From: Acridotheres tristis
Lineage: Eukaryota; Chordata; Aves; Passeriformes; Sturnidae
DNA length: 64,000 nucleotides
Direction: 5' to 3'
NCBI GenBank assembly: GCA_037013685.1
Contig: CM072889.1
Span: 9,061,976 to 9,125,975 of the forward strand
Under the pieces are notes generated by a model that searched no databases, was not told the origin of the DNA, and was given only the letters and a program-made list of their open reading frames with translations. Positions 47,101 to 59,162 of this stretch are shown one piece after another. Position 1 is the first letter of the stretch, and each line of letters starts with the position of its first letter. Made by a program: the position numbers and the translations under genes.

Positions 47101-50100
47101 GAGTCCTTGTGAGCCCCTGCAGTGGCTTGAGGCTAACAGGGACACTCAGGCAAGTGGCAGGCCAGAGTGGCTGAGCCGTGGTGAGGAGAGATTTATATCA
47201 GCTGGTCAGAGCCAATAATATCTGCCAATATTTAGTCCAGAGCTGCACATTCTGCCAAATTTACAAGAGAACGCAGATCAATTTAAGGGTGAAAGACTGG
47301 CTGAGATGAAGTATATACTTCAATAGGTACGGATTCCTGGCATTCAGTTTAGGATCCTCAATCACACTATAAAAAGGTTCTATGCATCCAGGCTATTACA
47401 TCCAAACTATTACATATATTTTGGGGCCTCCTGAAATTATTATTTTCTTGATGAAGGAGTGATAGGATGATTAGAAGTTTACATGTCCTCCAAAGCTCTG
47501 TGGGCACTAGAGAGAAGGCTGTATCAGAGAAACACAACTACCATCAGACAAGAGCCAGCATCAATCTAGAACTTTCATCTGCCCTTCGTAAGTGAAACAA
47601 TTTGATGCCAAAAGAAAGAAAGAATTTGCAGCAGCATTGGTTGGCTGCCAGCACATTCCTTTGTGTAATACAAGCTATCAGTGTTTTTGTCTTGCTCCTG
47701 AATTTTTGACTTTGGGAATTCCAGAGTCACATCTGAAAGAAAGAGGAACAGCTCTGTTTCCATTTCAGTAGGGTTTCTAAGAAAGAGGTTGCTCTTTCCA
47801 CAATCTGACTTCTCTGCTTCTGCTGAGTGAGTAGTGTGAGGTTTAGAGGGCTGCTCTTACACGTAAGCATTTGATCTACCTCAGCACTGTCAGACAGAAC
47901 AAGCCTTGAGCAAACATATTCTGAGCTGAAAAACAGCTGGCTAGTGAACAAGGCAGAATGAACGCTGAAAAGGTTTAGCCAAGGACCTTAATCACTTAGC
48001 TTCTGCCTGAGGACCATGTTCTTATTTGCTTGTACAATATATCCAGCATTTGAGATCTAAATAATTTATTAGAGAACATACAAGCTCAGTGAGGTAAATT
48101 GGCCTGAAATGTAATTTGCCCTGTGGGTTTTGATTTTTTTCTGATTTTAACAACAAAACACAGAACAACCAACAAACCAACAAATATGAAATTCTTGACC
48201 AGCTGTATTAATGCTTACAACTCCCCCATGAGGATAATCTTCATTTTACAGAATGCAGCAAAGGAGATGGCAGGGTGAAGCAGAAAGATGGGTGGCTGTG
48301 TGCTGGTTTGTTGCCTGCCTGGTGGCCTTGCAGCTGTGCTTATGGCACTGGACACGTGCTGGTCCCCAGGCCTGCTGCAGGGGCTCTGGCACTCAAAGAA
48401 GTGTTTGAGAGCTCACTGATAGGGATGACTGCAATAGGCTTGACTATTTGGAATTGTTCTCATCCCACAAAATCCATTGGAGAGGGGAAGGCTGCAAATC
48501 CCACCAGAGAAGGGTTTGGCTTGGCTTCTCTCCCACAGCTGGTTGAGGGCTAGGAGCTTCAGTGCACAGTGTTCCTGCAGCCATTCACTGTGGGTCCACA
48601 GTTTAAATCACCATCCCTGGGGCAAGAGAACTAGCAGAGCTGCAGGATGATAGTCCCATGGGAGTGCCAGCACTTGAGACAAGTTTTCACAGCTTGTCTT
48701 TTTTAAAGAACAGTTTTTAAACATATTCCTGTGGAAAAAAGAAGTTAAGCAGAACTTTATAGCATTTCCTATAAAAAGCCCAAAAGAGGAAGTTAAAATT
48801 CGTATGTAGTCAGGTTTTTAAGTAGCTGATTCTAAGCCCACTAAGACCATGTATGTTAACGGAGGTTCCCTGCCTGCACAGAGCAGGAGGTGCTGGGGCT
48901 GCAGAGCACAGTCCCTGCAAGAGGAATCTGGGCACCGGCAAAGGAGTCAGTGCCAGCTCCCAGCAAACAATGTCATGGTGTTCAAAGAGCACGTTGTTGG
49001 GAGCTCTGTGGAGCACTCTGGGAGCAGATGAGATCACTGCCCATCACTTACTGGTTTAATGCTTCTCTTGGATTTTGTCTCCCTTACTTTCCACTCAGCT
49101 CTCACAAATGTCTTCAGCAGTGAGAGGCTGAAACTCATGGTTTATGACTGGGAAAGAAAAATCAATAAATACTCAATTTCTGAGAGGGGTACTCCTCCCT
49201 TAGGCCCGTTCCCTGCCTCCACAGGCAAGTACTTCTATTTAATCTAGAGAATAGAATAAGATATTTTTTGCAGTAATTTTTCTCCCTTTGCTTGAGTGCA
49301 AAGGAAGTTGAGGGGCATTCTCGATTGTTCTGGAAAGGTATTCAGTCTCCCTTTCCCTGCCTGCTCATGCCCACTGCACCTTTTCTTTCTCTGGTGGGGA
49401 AAAGCTCTGAGCTAACCAGTGTTTCCATACAAAACAACTTTCCACACAGACTGGCACAAATGGTCTGGCTCATCCTGTGCAAAGGGCTATCAGACAACGA
49501 GTTCAGGACAGACTACAGACTAACAATGGATTTCCATCTGCTACATTCTGACCGCAGTAGTTTCAGAATGACTCTAAACGAACCTTGTTTCAAGAAAGAC
49601 AGCATGAGCCCTCAGAAGACATGTGATGGGTGAATAGTGCAAGGGGAAATACCTTCTTCCTTTCAAGGTGATACAGGGATGTTAATAGATTAAAAGGGAC
49701 AATTTTCTGACCAGTCAGAAAATTTCATGCACTTTAAGTGCAATGAGAACTTAGTCATAAAGCACCTTACAGGACATCTTGTAGAAGGAGAGAGGTGTTC
49801 TTTGTTTCTCTTTCTTTACATGAAGAAATCTGTGGTTTGTGAAGAAAAGATGACACACATTTAAAAAAAGTAGAAAAAAGTCCCCCAGTCATATGTTGCC
49901 TGCTACACACATTCCCATTGCCTGCTAGACATCCTAATCCATAATATTTATGGTGCTTTACATAAACAAACATCTGCATTTGAGTCAGTCACTGATATTT
50001 AATAAACATGAAAATTCTTTGTTACTCTACTGGATTTGTTCGGGCATGGAGGGTCAAAGATATAGAGACCTAAAAACTTGAGAACTGTAAGTTCTTAAAA

Positions 50101-50569
50101 TACTTGCATAAAATAAGAAAACAAGTTCTGACGGTAAAATCAATAATGAATTCACTTCATTTTGTGGAGGGAGAAAGAAGCCACCCATCTGGATGAAGAA
50201 ATATCACTTCACTCATGTGCCCTGTCCTTTAATAAGAGCAATAAAAAACTGCTCCTCACAGTCATTTTGATGAGAGATTTTCCCTGAGGACACTGGCAAG
50301 GCGGTACAGCATCCCTTTGCTCCTCAAGCAAGTAGGAATTGCTCACAGCTCTGCAGGCTGAAGGGGAGCAGCAGTGCTGTGCCCTACTCACTTTCTCCAT
50401 GGCTTCTGGTAGGTGGGTGTCAAGGGGCTCTCCCACAGAGAAGAAATGTAGGTGCTGTGGTCATGCTGCCCAGATGGGTCCCTGGAGTTTGCAGGGGAAT
50501 ATGCTGATGGAGTATCTTATCCCACAAGATCTTGCTGTGCGGAAAAGCTCACTGACTGATCCCAGCTAT

Positions 50570-50613
50570 AACAAACATTGCCACACAGCTACAACAAACA
50601 CTGCCACAGCAGA
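50570..50613. repeat. Short tandem duplication, unit about 22 bp
   Basis: Two adjacent units resembling 'aacaaacattgccacacag' differ at a few positions. Confidence 0.6.
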
Positions 50614-53600
50614 AAACCACCACAGCTCCACCTCAGCCAGAGGGCTGCAATATGTCAAATGGCTTCACAGGGTCTTGTCCTGAGGTCTGAAGCGCAGGCA
50701 GGACCTGTCACCCCAACACTTGACAGACCTCACTGCTCACCACTGTTCTGAGACTACGGAGATGGCTCTGGGCTGATAAAGCCTTGCCTGTGAAACACAC
50801 AACAGCAAAACACCAGAGAAATGGTGGCAGGGTGGCAATCCGTTTTCCATGTATTTCTTTAACAGTGACATCCTGCAACAAGCATGGAGTCAATGACCTG
50901 CCCTCTCCACTGCCAGTGCAGAGCATCACGTCTCTATTCTTCCTCCTATTTTGACAGCAGTGGTGTTGAAAGCTTGGAGCTTCCCTTGCAAATATGTGCA
51001 GGCCACTTTGAGCTCATTTACAGAAAGTATAAGGCTCAATCAATATGAAATTAGCACTGCCACCCCAGGGCAGAAGCCCAGCTGTTCCCTGAGGGCTGCA
51101 CCTCCCAGAGAGAGGCTTGTGGCCGAGAGGAATTTGTCAGGATCACCGAGGGACCAGGGCCAGCTGATAAACCTGGCAATACCTGTGGGGCTCCAGGAAA
51201 GGACATAGCTGGTATTAATAAAAAATTAAGAAACTCCTCACCTGCACATGGCTGTGGTTCATTGGGACTAATAAGATGGTAAAGATGATGTCACTCGCTT
51301 TCAGGAAACAACTGGAATTTTTGTGACTCAGCATCAATGTAAAGCAGATCCCAAAGTAATCCGGAGAACTGATGTAAAATCAGGCTAAGGAAAAGAAAGC
51401 CAGCTGTGTTGTGATATCTGCAAAGGTCTGGGAACAGCCTTGTCCCCAGAATGGCCACTTTCCATCTGGGCTGCCATCACTTCTAGTGCACCGCCAGCTC
51501 TCATCAAGAGGATGCTGCAATGGGTGAACAAAAGCCCTGGGTGGAGGGAAGCTGATTTTGGCCAGCTGACCTTGCCTGGGCAGGCAGGTGGACCCTGTGT
51601 CACCTGTATCCCTGCATGCTGCAGCCTGTGATGCTAGGCAGGGGGTACCAAAGTATTGGGGCATCAGGGTTGGACTTGACTCACAGCATGAGTATTCTCA
51701 TACCTTCTGTTTCATTTTGTCTTTCTTTTTCACTTTTAGTGGGGATGTAAAATAGGTCACAGCTCAGAGCAGAGTTCCCAGCAGCAGAAGATAACATTGC
51801 AGTGATTATTGCCATTCAAGGACCTCCTCCCACCCAGAGCCCTCTGCTCCTCCAGGACAATTTTCCTTCACAAGTCAGGCACTGCGAAGCAGTAATTCCT
51901 TTAATCTGCCCCTCAAACGACACCTTCTGACTGCTGCTACGATTTTGCAAGCATTTAAGCTCCCTGACAGTGAAGAGTTACAGGCAGGACTCTTTACATG
52001 AGGATGTTTACAGCCTCACCCGCTAGCCAAGAGTTTTAGTTCCATATTCCCTCACAGCATGTTTATATGTAGCATTTAAAATGACATTGTTATCATCCTG
52101 AATGCATTTTAAGTTTCTGGAGTGCTTTTTTTCACCTTTGAATCCTAAAGCGCTTGACAACTGGTGCATCGTGGTTACAGCCTCCATATGTTGTGATTTG
52201 TTCATCCGTCACAGGATACACCTGCCTCTGAAGTTATACTGCACTCCTGATAATCGGGCTGCTTCTCCACACACCCACAGGGATGCACTCCCATCTGTGT
52301 GTTTGGTTTCAGCCAATCTGCAGTGACACTTTCGCATCTGAAACCCTTTTTTAGCTGCATACGGTGGCAGAGGTTGATGGACAGAGTACTGCTGGTCTGG
52401 CTTGGCACCACTCCTCTGGTCAGTTAAAAAACAAAATTTGTATTTCTCAGGATGCAGGATTGGGCTTTTTACGGAAGCAAGTTGAAAACAGAGAGAAAGG
52501 AGAAACTTAATACACTGACACAGGTCTTCCTAGATTTAACCATACTTTGTTTTCTGTAAGTGGAAAAAGTGCTACTGAAGCTTTAAGTTGCCTGATGGGA
52601 ATTCCTACTCTTACATAAAAAGTACTTGTGTAAAATGGTCTGGAAACTCTTAAGATCCCTCTGACTTTTTCACAATAAATTCTTTAATACCAACTTTAGT
52701 AATAAGACATAATTTTGAACAGAGGTAAATTTTGATTTCTTATAATGTCTTCAATCAAAAGGCCTTACACAGTATTAAAGGATTTTTTGAAGACTCTGCA
52801 TAGATATTTGAGATCTTAATGAAAAATAGGCTGCTCCCAGGTTGTTTAAGAAACAGTTCTGAAATACTAATTCTGGATATAAGCATCTGCTGAATAACTG
52901 AATCTAGCTAAGTCACAGGAGTCTTCAGTCATTTTTGGAAACAAGCATAGGAAAATGTATATACCAAAGGGACTGAAGTTTGGACAAATTTTGAGCAAAT
53001 TTGCTAGTAGCTTTCATAGAAGGATTCCAAACCTGCTTTGCTAAGGAAAGGAGTAAGGGCTAATCCCCTTTCTTGTTACTTGCAAGCACAATGTGAATAC
53101 AGATGTGCAAAGCAGTTAAAGACTAGAAAAAACTGCCTGGAGATTGTGTCCTGCCTCAGGCTATCGGGAGTCCCTCTCCCTCTGTTTTACTTGGAACTCG
53201 TAGTTTTCTCAGCATTCTTTACACAAACAGAGCAAATTTTGCTGTTTCACCTAGTTAACTGAACATGTGGTGTGAGGTCAGCAACAGTCACCAGCCTATC
53301 TACAACTGTGCTCACATGATGCTGCAGCAGCTCCAGCATAAACAGGAAATTGGGCAAAGTGACTCTTTTAGTAGGGAACCACACCACCACCTTTTTTTAA
53401 AGAAAAGTGTTCAACAACACACTGTCAGACCTAATGAAGAAAAGCGAGTAGCCAGCAGGAGCAGAATAAAAGCTGCAAATGTTCAGGCTGTAGCACTTTT
53501 GCCTGATCATAACAATGAGGTTCAAGAAATGCCCCCATGTTCAGTGTCCTGCTCAGCTGATCTGGGTGCACATGAAGTAAAGAGCTGTATCCTCCACATC

Positions 53601-54066
53601 CCCTTGAGGCCAAATCTGGGCTGTTCTTTTTTACAACCTTATTGGCTTCATGGCTACATGCCACAAAGACTTTGACCTTTGCACTTCATTTCACTTCTAA
53701 AATTGCCTGGAGAAAGGAAGTGTGCGGGAGGCAGGCAGAAAAACAGGGAGGAGGTGCACATGTGTGGGAGAACTTGCCGTAGAGAACAGGCCACTTTTAT
53801 TGAAAATAAGTACCAACCTTTCTGCACATATGGACAAAGAAAGAAAAATAGGAATTGGTCCAATCTCACAAGCATCTATATAGTATCCAGATGAGCTCTG
53901 GTTTTAGGCATGTGGAGGGGGGCACTGATTTAATTGCATGCTCCAAGGTGCACAGACTCAGACATCTCCTCTGGGATCTATATATTGGCTTGAAATCAGT
54001 CCTGTAGGAACCAACTGGCCTTTGAGGAGACATTTAAACTCCACTGATGTAAATGGCAAAGCTCCC

Positions 54067-54101
54067 ATTTGCTCTGAGGGGCAAATTTGCTCTGAGGGCA
54101 G
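54067..54101. repeat. Short tandem duplication
   Basis: The unit 'ttgctctgagggg' recurs after 18 bp as 'ttgctctgaggg', an imperfect two-copy tandem. Confidence 0.55.
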
Positions 54102-55061
54102 GCCCTCCTCTTGACAGGAAGCTTTGAGAAATTCTGAGATTCCCAAAAATGGAAACATGATATGAAGAAATTATCTGAATAAACGAAATCTGCCTGTGGA
54201 CTTATGAGGAGCATTTCTACCAAACACATCAGAAGATTACCTCTCCTGTCATGGGTCTAGCCTGGGTTTTGTGGGTTGCACACAGGCTGCCCTCAACTGA
54301 TTTTTTTTCCAGTCAAAGAACAAGTATCTGCTGGTGACTTCAGGCATGGTAAAAGCCCCTGTTGGGGGAAGGCAGACTGCCCCCATAGGTCTTACCCTGG
54401 CCATACCTGGACAGAGCAGGCACTGTGCAGCACAGGCACTCAGCTCTTACAGCAACACGGGCAGACTGGCAAGCCGGGTACCAGAGTGGGCTGCCAGGGC
54501 TCCTGCAGGAGCAGAGAGTGTCTGGTGCACTGGGAGAACTATTGGAATGCAACCAGAAAACAAACCAATTATGGTGAAATAAAGTGAAGTTTGGAAAGGT
54601 CTGTATTTGTCCCAGAAATGCAGTTTGAGCAATCAGGTCTCCGCAGCCTCCAACTGGAAGCAGTGCTGTGTGATTCAGATGCTCAGCCAAAGCCAGTCAT
54701 CACTGGCCATATTCCCTTGGTGAATATTTACAGAAAACAAAACAGATTATAAACTAAGAGTTATTTGTCAGACCTACTTAGTAAATACTATAATTGTATT
54801 TAAGAGCACACCAAGTGTGTGGGCAAGGCACAAACCGAAACAGACGGTGGAATGTGCTGGATGAAGTCCTTACATTGCATATATGCAAGTACTGATGTTT
54901 TTTAAAGGGGGTATATTTAGGTGGCCCATGCTTCCTTTAAAGCAGGTTGAGTTGAACCTCAACAACACTGAAGGTGGCTGAATAGTACTCAATAGCTGGT
55001 TTTACACCCATTTGTTCATTTCAAAGTACATTACTAGAAAACCATCTACACTATGGAATTT

Positions 55062-55118
55062 ATAATTTTACTTTTTAATTTTAATTTTATTTTAATTTTA
55101 TTTTAATTTTATTTTTAT
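55062..55118. repeat. (TTTTAAT/ATTTT)n low-complexity repeat
   Basis: About 57 bp of repeated TTTTAAT and TTTTAT units on the plus strand. Confidence 0.85.
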
Positions 55119-55885
55119 TGCAGTTATGCAGTTTTCACCTGTCTTCTCATCAACTAAATTGTGATGCTTAACATTTTATTATTCTCTAGGCAGTGTTACA
55201 TCTCCAGACCTGGGTTTACTTCTTTAAAAGCTATCTTAAATTAGTATCTGCTTTACACTTGACAGGAGGCAGAGCTAGTTTTTAAATATTTTTAGACTTA
55301 TTTTTTGTTCTCCTTAGCTTGTGTAGAAGTGGTCATCACCCACATGGGTCATAATATGCAGCATCCACTCCCTCTCATTTTTTATTTTAAAATACATAAA
55401 AGTTAGAAAACATATAAACAATGCTCCTTGTGCCAGGTTTTCCTTTTGCTTTTTTTGTTTAAGAATTCTCTCTGAGTTGTCAGCACTTTCTTTTTCTGTT
55501 GCTTGAGCCCTGTGTGTCATCCAAGAAAAGAGGGTTTCAGGATGATGGGTTTGAAGAAACAGCACCCTGTGAGCTCCACTTTCCTTTACATTTTAAGTGT
55601 GCTTCAAAAAGTCAGCTGGTTAAAGTCAGCTCAAGTATCCAAACATTGCTTGTGTAAACTTCCCATGCTTAGGAGATAACTGTGCGTTCCTCTGCTCCAC
55701 TCTGGGAAGGCAGTGCTGCCTGTGAAATTCTGCAGACCTGCACTTTTTTTTCTCAGCACTCTGCCTACTCCACACTGGCCCATGGAGCATAATGCTCCAG
55801 TAGAACCGGGAATGAGCAGCAGGGCACAAATCTGTGGCTTCTGGCATGGACTCGGGACTGCACCTGGGTCCTGAGCTGTGCTGCT

Positions 55886-56215
55886 CACAGAATCACAGAA
55901 CACCCTGTGTTCATCGAGTCCAGCTCCTGGCTCTGCAAAGCAGCATCCTCAAAAGTCACACCCTCTGCCTGAGAGCATTGTCCAAACATTTCCTGAACTC
56001 TGTCAGGCTTGGTGCTGTGACTACTTCCCTAGGGAGCCTGTTACAGTGCCCAGCCACCCTCTGGGTGAAGAAGTTATTCCTGTTATCCAACCAAAACCTA
56101 CCCTGACACAGTTTCATGTTGTTCTTTGGTCCTCTTACTGGTCACCAGACAGGAGATCAGTGTAGGAGATCAGTGTCTGCATCTCTTTTTCCTCTCATGA
56201 GGAAGCATCTTCATC
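55886..56215 (-). mobile_element. CR1 LINE 3' fragment (antisense)
   Basis: It begins 'cacagaatcacagaacaccc' and then shows 'agcattgtccaaacatttcc', 'ccctagggagcctgttacag', 'gggtgaagaagttattcctg' and 'ggagatcagtgt'. It is 5'-truncated. Confidence 0.88.
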
Positions 56216-57233
56216 ATCAGCCCTTTCTCCTCTCACCTCCTGAGACTAGTCCTTCCCATTGCAAATCACATATAGGTTAAGCTTTTTCAGCCCCCTGTTA
56301 CTGCTGAAACTTTGGCCTGGATGTGGGGATATGAAGGTAGCCAGGGATGGCATATGCTGTATAGCATTGCTATTGAAAAATCTCAGCATGGCAAATAAGG
56401 TCCTACGAGCATATGTAAAGTTTATCTCCATTTCCATGACTTCTCAAACTTCCCTTGCTGAACCAAACGGTGAAATCATAACATATTCAGAAATATTAAA
56501 TCATTTCCTCAACATCTGAATATAACAGGCTGCAGAAGGAAAACAATTACTTCTGGCATGCTGCACACTTTAACACTCCAAATTCTGGTATCCTAGCATA
56601 TTTACAGGCTTGCACTCTGATGACAGCACCATTAAAACAGCTATGGACAATGACTTATTTCATAGAAAATGCCCCAGAGTTGCCGAACCCAGCTTTGCCT
56701 GGACATTGAATATTTTAGACCACACAGTGCACATGCAAGTAGTAACTCCAGGATGCCCCAAATTAGCTTCCTACTGCTGGCCTGTGGGCAGGAGATTGAT
56801 GCTGCTCAGGAATCTGCCTAACCCAGTACTGGGTAGTGTCCTGCTGTCTCTGTGGCGCAGAAGGCCCAAATTATTTGTGACACTAAAAGGATGAGGTGTG
56901 ATGCAAGGATTGCCCTGCCTGGCTGTGTACCCACCTCTGCCTCCCCACCTGTGATAGGCTGACTTAGGAAGAAGAAACTCAGAGAGAGGTTTTCTCTAAG
57001 AGAATTTCCTCTGTGGGGGTTGTGACACCTGCAACAGCCAATTAGAGAAAGTCAGTTCGCTCCGTGCACACACATTTTGAAGGAGGTAATCCGGAACTGA
57101 GCCTCTTTGTCTTTCCAGCGGCTGAGCAGGTAACACCAACCCGAGCTTCGCCTTCCCCCATGCGGGGGGAGGCTCAGGAGGCCGCTTGGGCCCCGTTTGC
57201 CAACAAGGGGACCCGATGGCCGGGGGGAGGAAA

Positions 57234-58230
57234 AGTTGTGTGATAAGACCTTCACGGCTTCCTCCTCCACGGGCCTGTGGCTCTGGTGTGGGGGGGGGAG
57301 GCCGAGTTTTGCTGCTGTCGGACGGGCCGGGCCTGCCCGGGTGGCCATGGGCACTGTGGGGCTGCAGCCCAGCCCCAGAAAGGCTGATTGACACCTCAGC
57401 TGCACCCCCAGCACGGCCTGAGCCTGGCCTAACTTTTGTAGTTGAGTTAAACTTTAACTCTTTAGTGTTCAGATAAGACTTGCAAAGCCTCCAGCCTTTC
57501 CTTTGAATATGAAAGGGAATAAGATTTGTGAGGTCAGTGACGTAAGAGCTAAGTTTTTAAGATGGAAGGAGAATGAGAAGATGCTGAAATGGCTGAAAAT
57601 CTTACTGATGTACTGAATATTCCTATAAACCATGGAAAGAGACATGGTGGGATGGAAATGTTCCATTTAATAGATGATTTGACTAAAGAGCACCCGTGTT
57701 GAGAATTTCTGCCCTGAGAAAAGAAGGGGATTTCAGTTTTCTGAAGATGAAGCCTGAGCAGAGAGAAAGGAGACAGAGAGAATCGTTGCTGTTGAACATT
57801 TCATTCTTAAAAGTAATACCCCATGAGACAGACATGACCTACATCTACAGCTTTGGGGAGGCTGTGGAGTTGGGAGGAGCGTCAGGGTTGCAGGTTCCCG
57901 GGCGGATGCAAATCGTGAAAGATAAAACCACAAGAGAACTGTCTTTTTCCTTCTTGTGGGAAAAATCCCTACAACTTCAACAAGAAGAGGCTTCTCTCTC
58001 CAGAAGTGAACTGAGAAAGACTAAACTGGGGACTGACCGAAGTATTTGTTGTATGTTTGTTTTGTTGTTATGAAGATTGGGAGAGGGAGGGAAGGAGCGA
58101 TCTGAAAATCTTATTCTGAACTTTTTTTCTTTTCCTTTCTCTTTGTTTGTGTAGTTAATAAATTTTCTTTTATACTCTCTCAAGTTTTAGGCCTGCCTTG
58201 CTCTTTTGCTCCTGGTTCTGTCTCACAACA
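57234..58230 (+). mobile_element. Putative LTR with CpG-rich 5' part
   Basis: The 3' end looks like an LTR R-U5: AATAAA at 58157-58162, a T-rich stretch, then 'ggcctgccttgctcttttgc' and the terminus CTCACAACA at 58222-58230. The proposed 5' end, AGTTGTGTG at 57234, is nearly the inverse of that terminus. Both sides are flanked by GGAAA (57229-57233 and 58231-58235), consistent with a 5-bp target duplication. The first 200 bp is CpG-dense, unlike the surrounding intron. The 3' end is better supported than the 5' end, and the CpG-rich part could belong to something else. A 125-codon frame at 57696-58073 inside it is not considered a gene. Confidence 0.45.
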
Positions 58231-59151
58231 GGAAAAATAAGTTTATTTAAATTGGCAACTCAAAACGGAGACACCACCTCTCGCTTTACCCTCTGTGAGC
58301 ACCTGAGCTTCCCCACTCTGGCCATGGGGAAAGGGAAGGGCAGGAGCAGGGCTTCTCCTCACCAGCTGGCTGTGGTCCTCCTTGTGCTATGAAAGGCCAG
58401 GTCCCACATGTGAAATCCCGGGAGGGCTGCTGATGCCAGGGAGAGCAACAGGGCCTCCCCAAACAGAAAGGAGACAAAGAGTGAAAAATAAAAGTGCTCA
58501 TTTCTGCAGAATCCCATGGATTTCGCAGAAGGGTTCATTGCTGCAAGATGGTGAAGATGCCACTTGCAAGAGGACAGGCCAGCTTTCCTGAGCAGGTTCC
58601 TTTTCTTTGGGGTTATGTTCAGCCAGTTGACAGGGATTTGTAATGCAGGTTTTTTGTGAGTACAGCAGAACTAAAACTAGCTGCCAAACTCCACAAATAG
58701 TGGAACAATTTGGGAGTAAAGACAGATTTCAGAAATTAAAGTTCAACTTGATGTCCTGGGTACAACTTGCAATTAATGTGCTCAGCAATGTCTTAAATAT
58801 GAGCAATGTGGCAGAAGGGTAATAGCTCCCTTTCTATAATTTTTCAACCTGCCAGCACACTAATCTATGAAACACCAAAATCCAGATTCTTAGTAATGTA
58901 AACTGGTAAACGTGGTTGAAGGCAGTGATATTGTGCAGCCTATCTGAATCTACGTATTTTTTAAACAGTAAAGCTATCAGAAGAGTATGTGTTTGTGGGA
59001 TGGTGAAATAGTATCAATGTTACTGTTACAAAAGTGAGGACAATGAGCCAGCTGGGTTTTTCCACAAGCATTTTCAAAACTACAGCGTTTATTTCTGCTT
59101 TTCTGCAACTTCTTTTCTATCTCTTCTCCCCCCTTCCCTATCCCCACCCCC

Positions 59152-59162
59152 TTTTTTTTTTT
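59152..59162. repeat. Poly(T) run after a C-rich tract
   Basis: A pyrimidine-rich stretch from about 59108 ends in eleven T. Confidence 0.75.

Noticed and set aside
57052..57414. GAB3 first exon in the CpG-rich block at 57 kb
   Set aside because: None of the minus-strand frames gives the expected PH-domain start.
57696..58073. 125-codon plus-strand frame
   Set aside because: It lies in the putative LTR just before its AATAAA, is low-complexity and charged, and matches no family I recognise.
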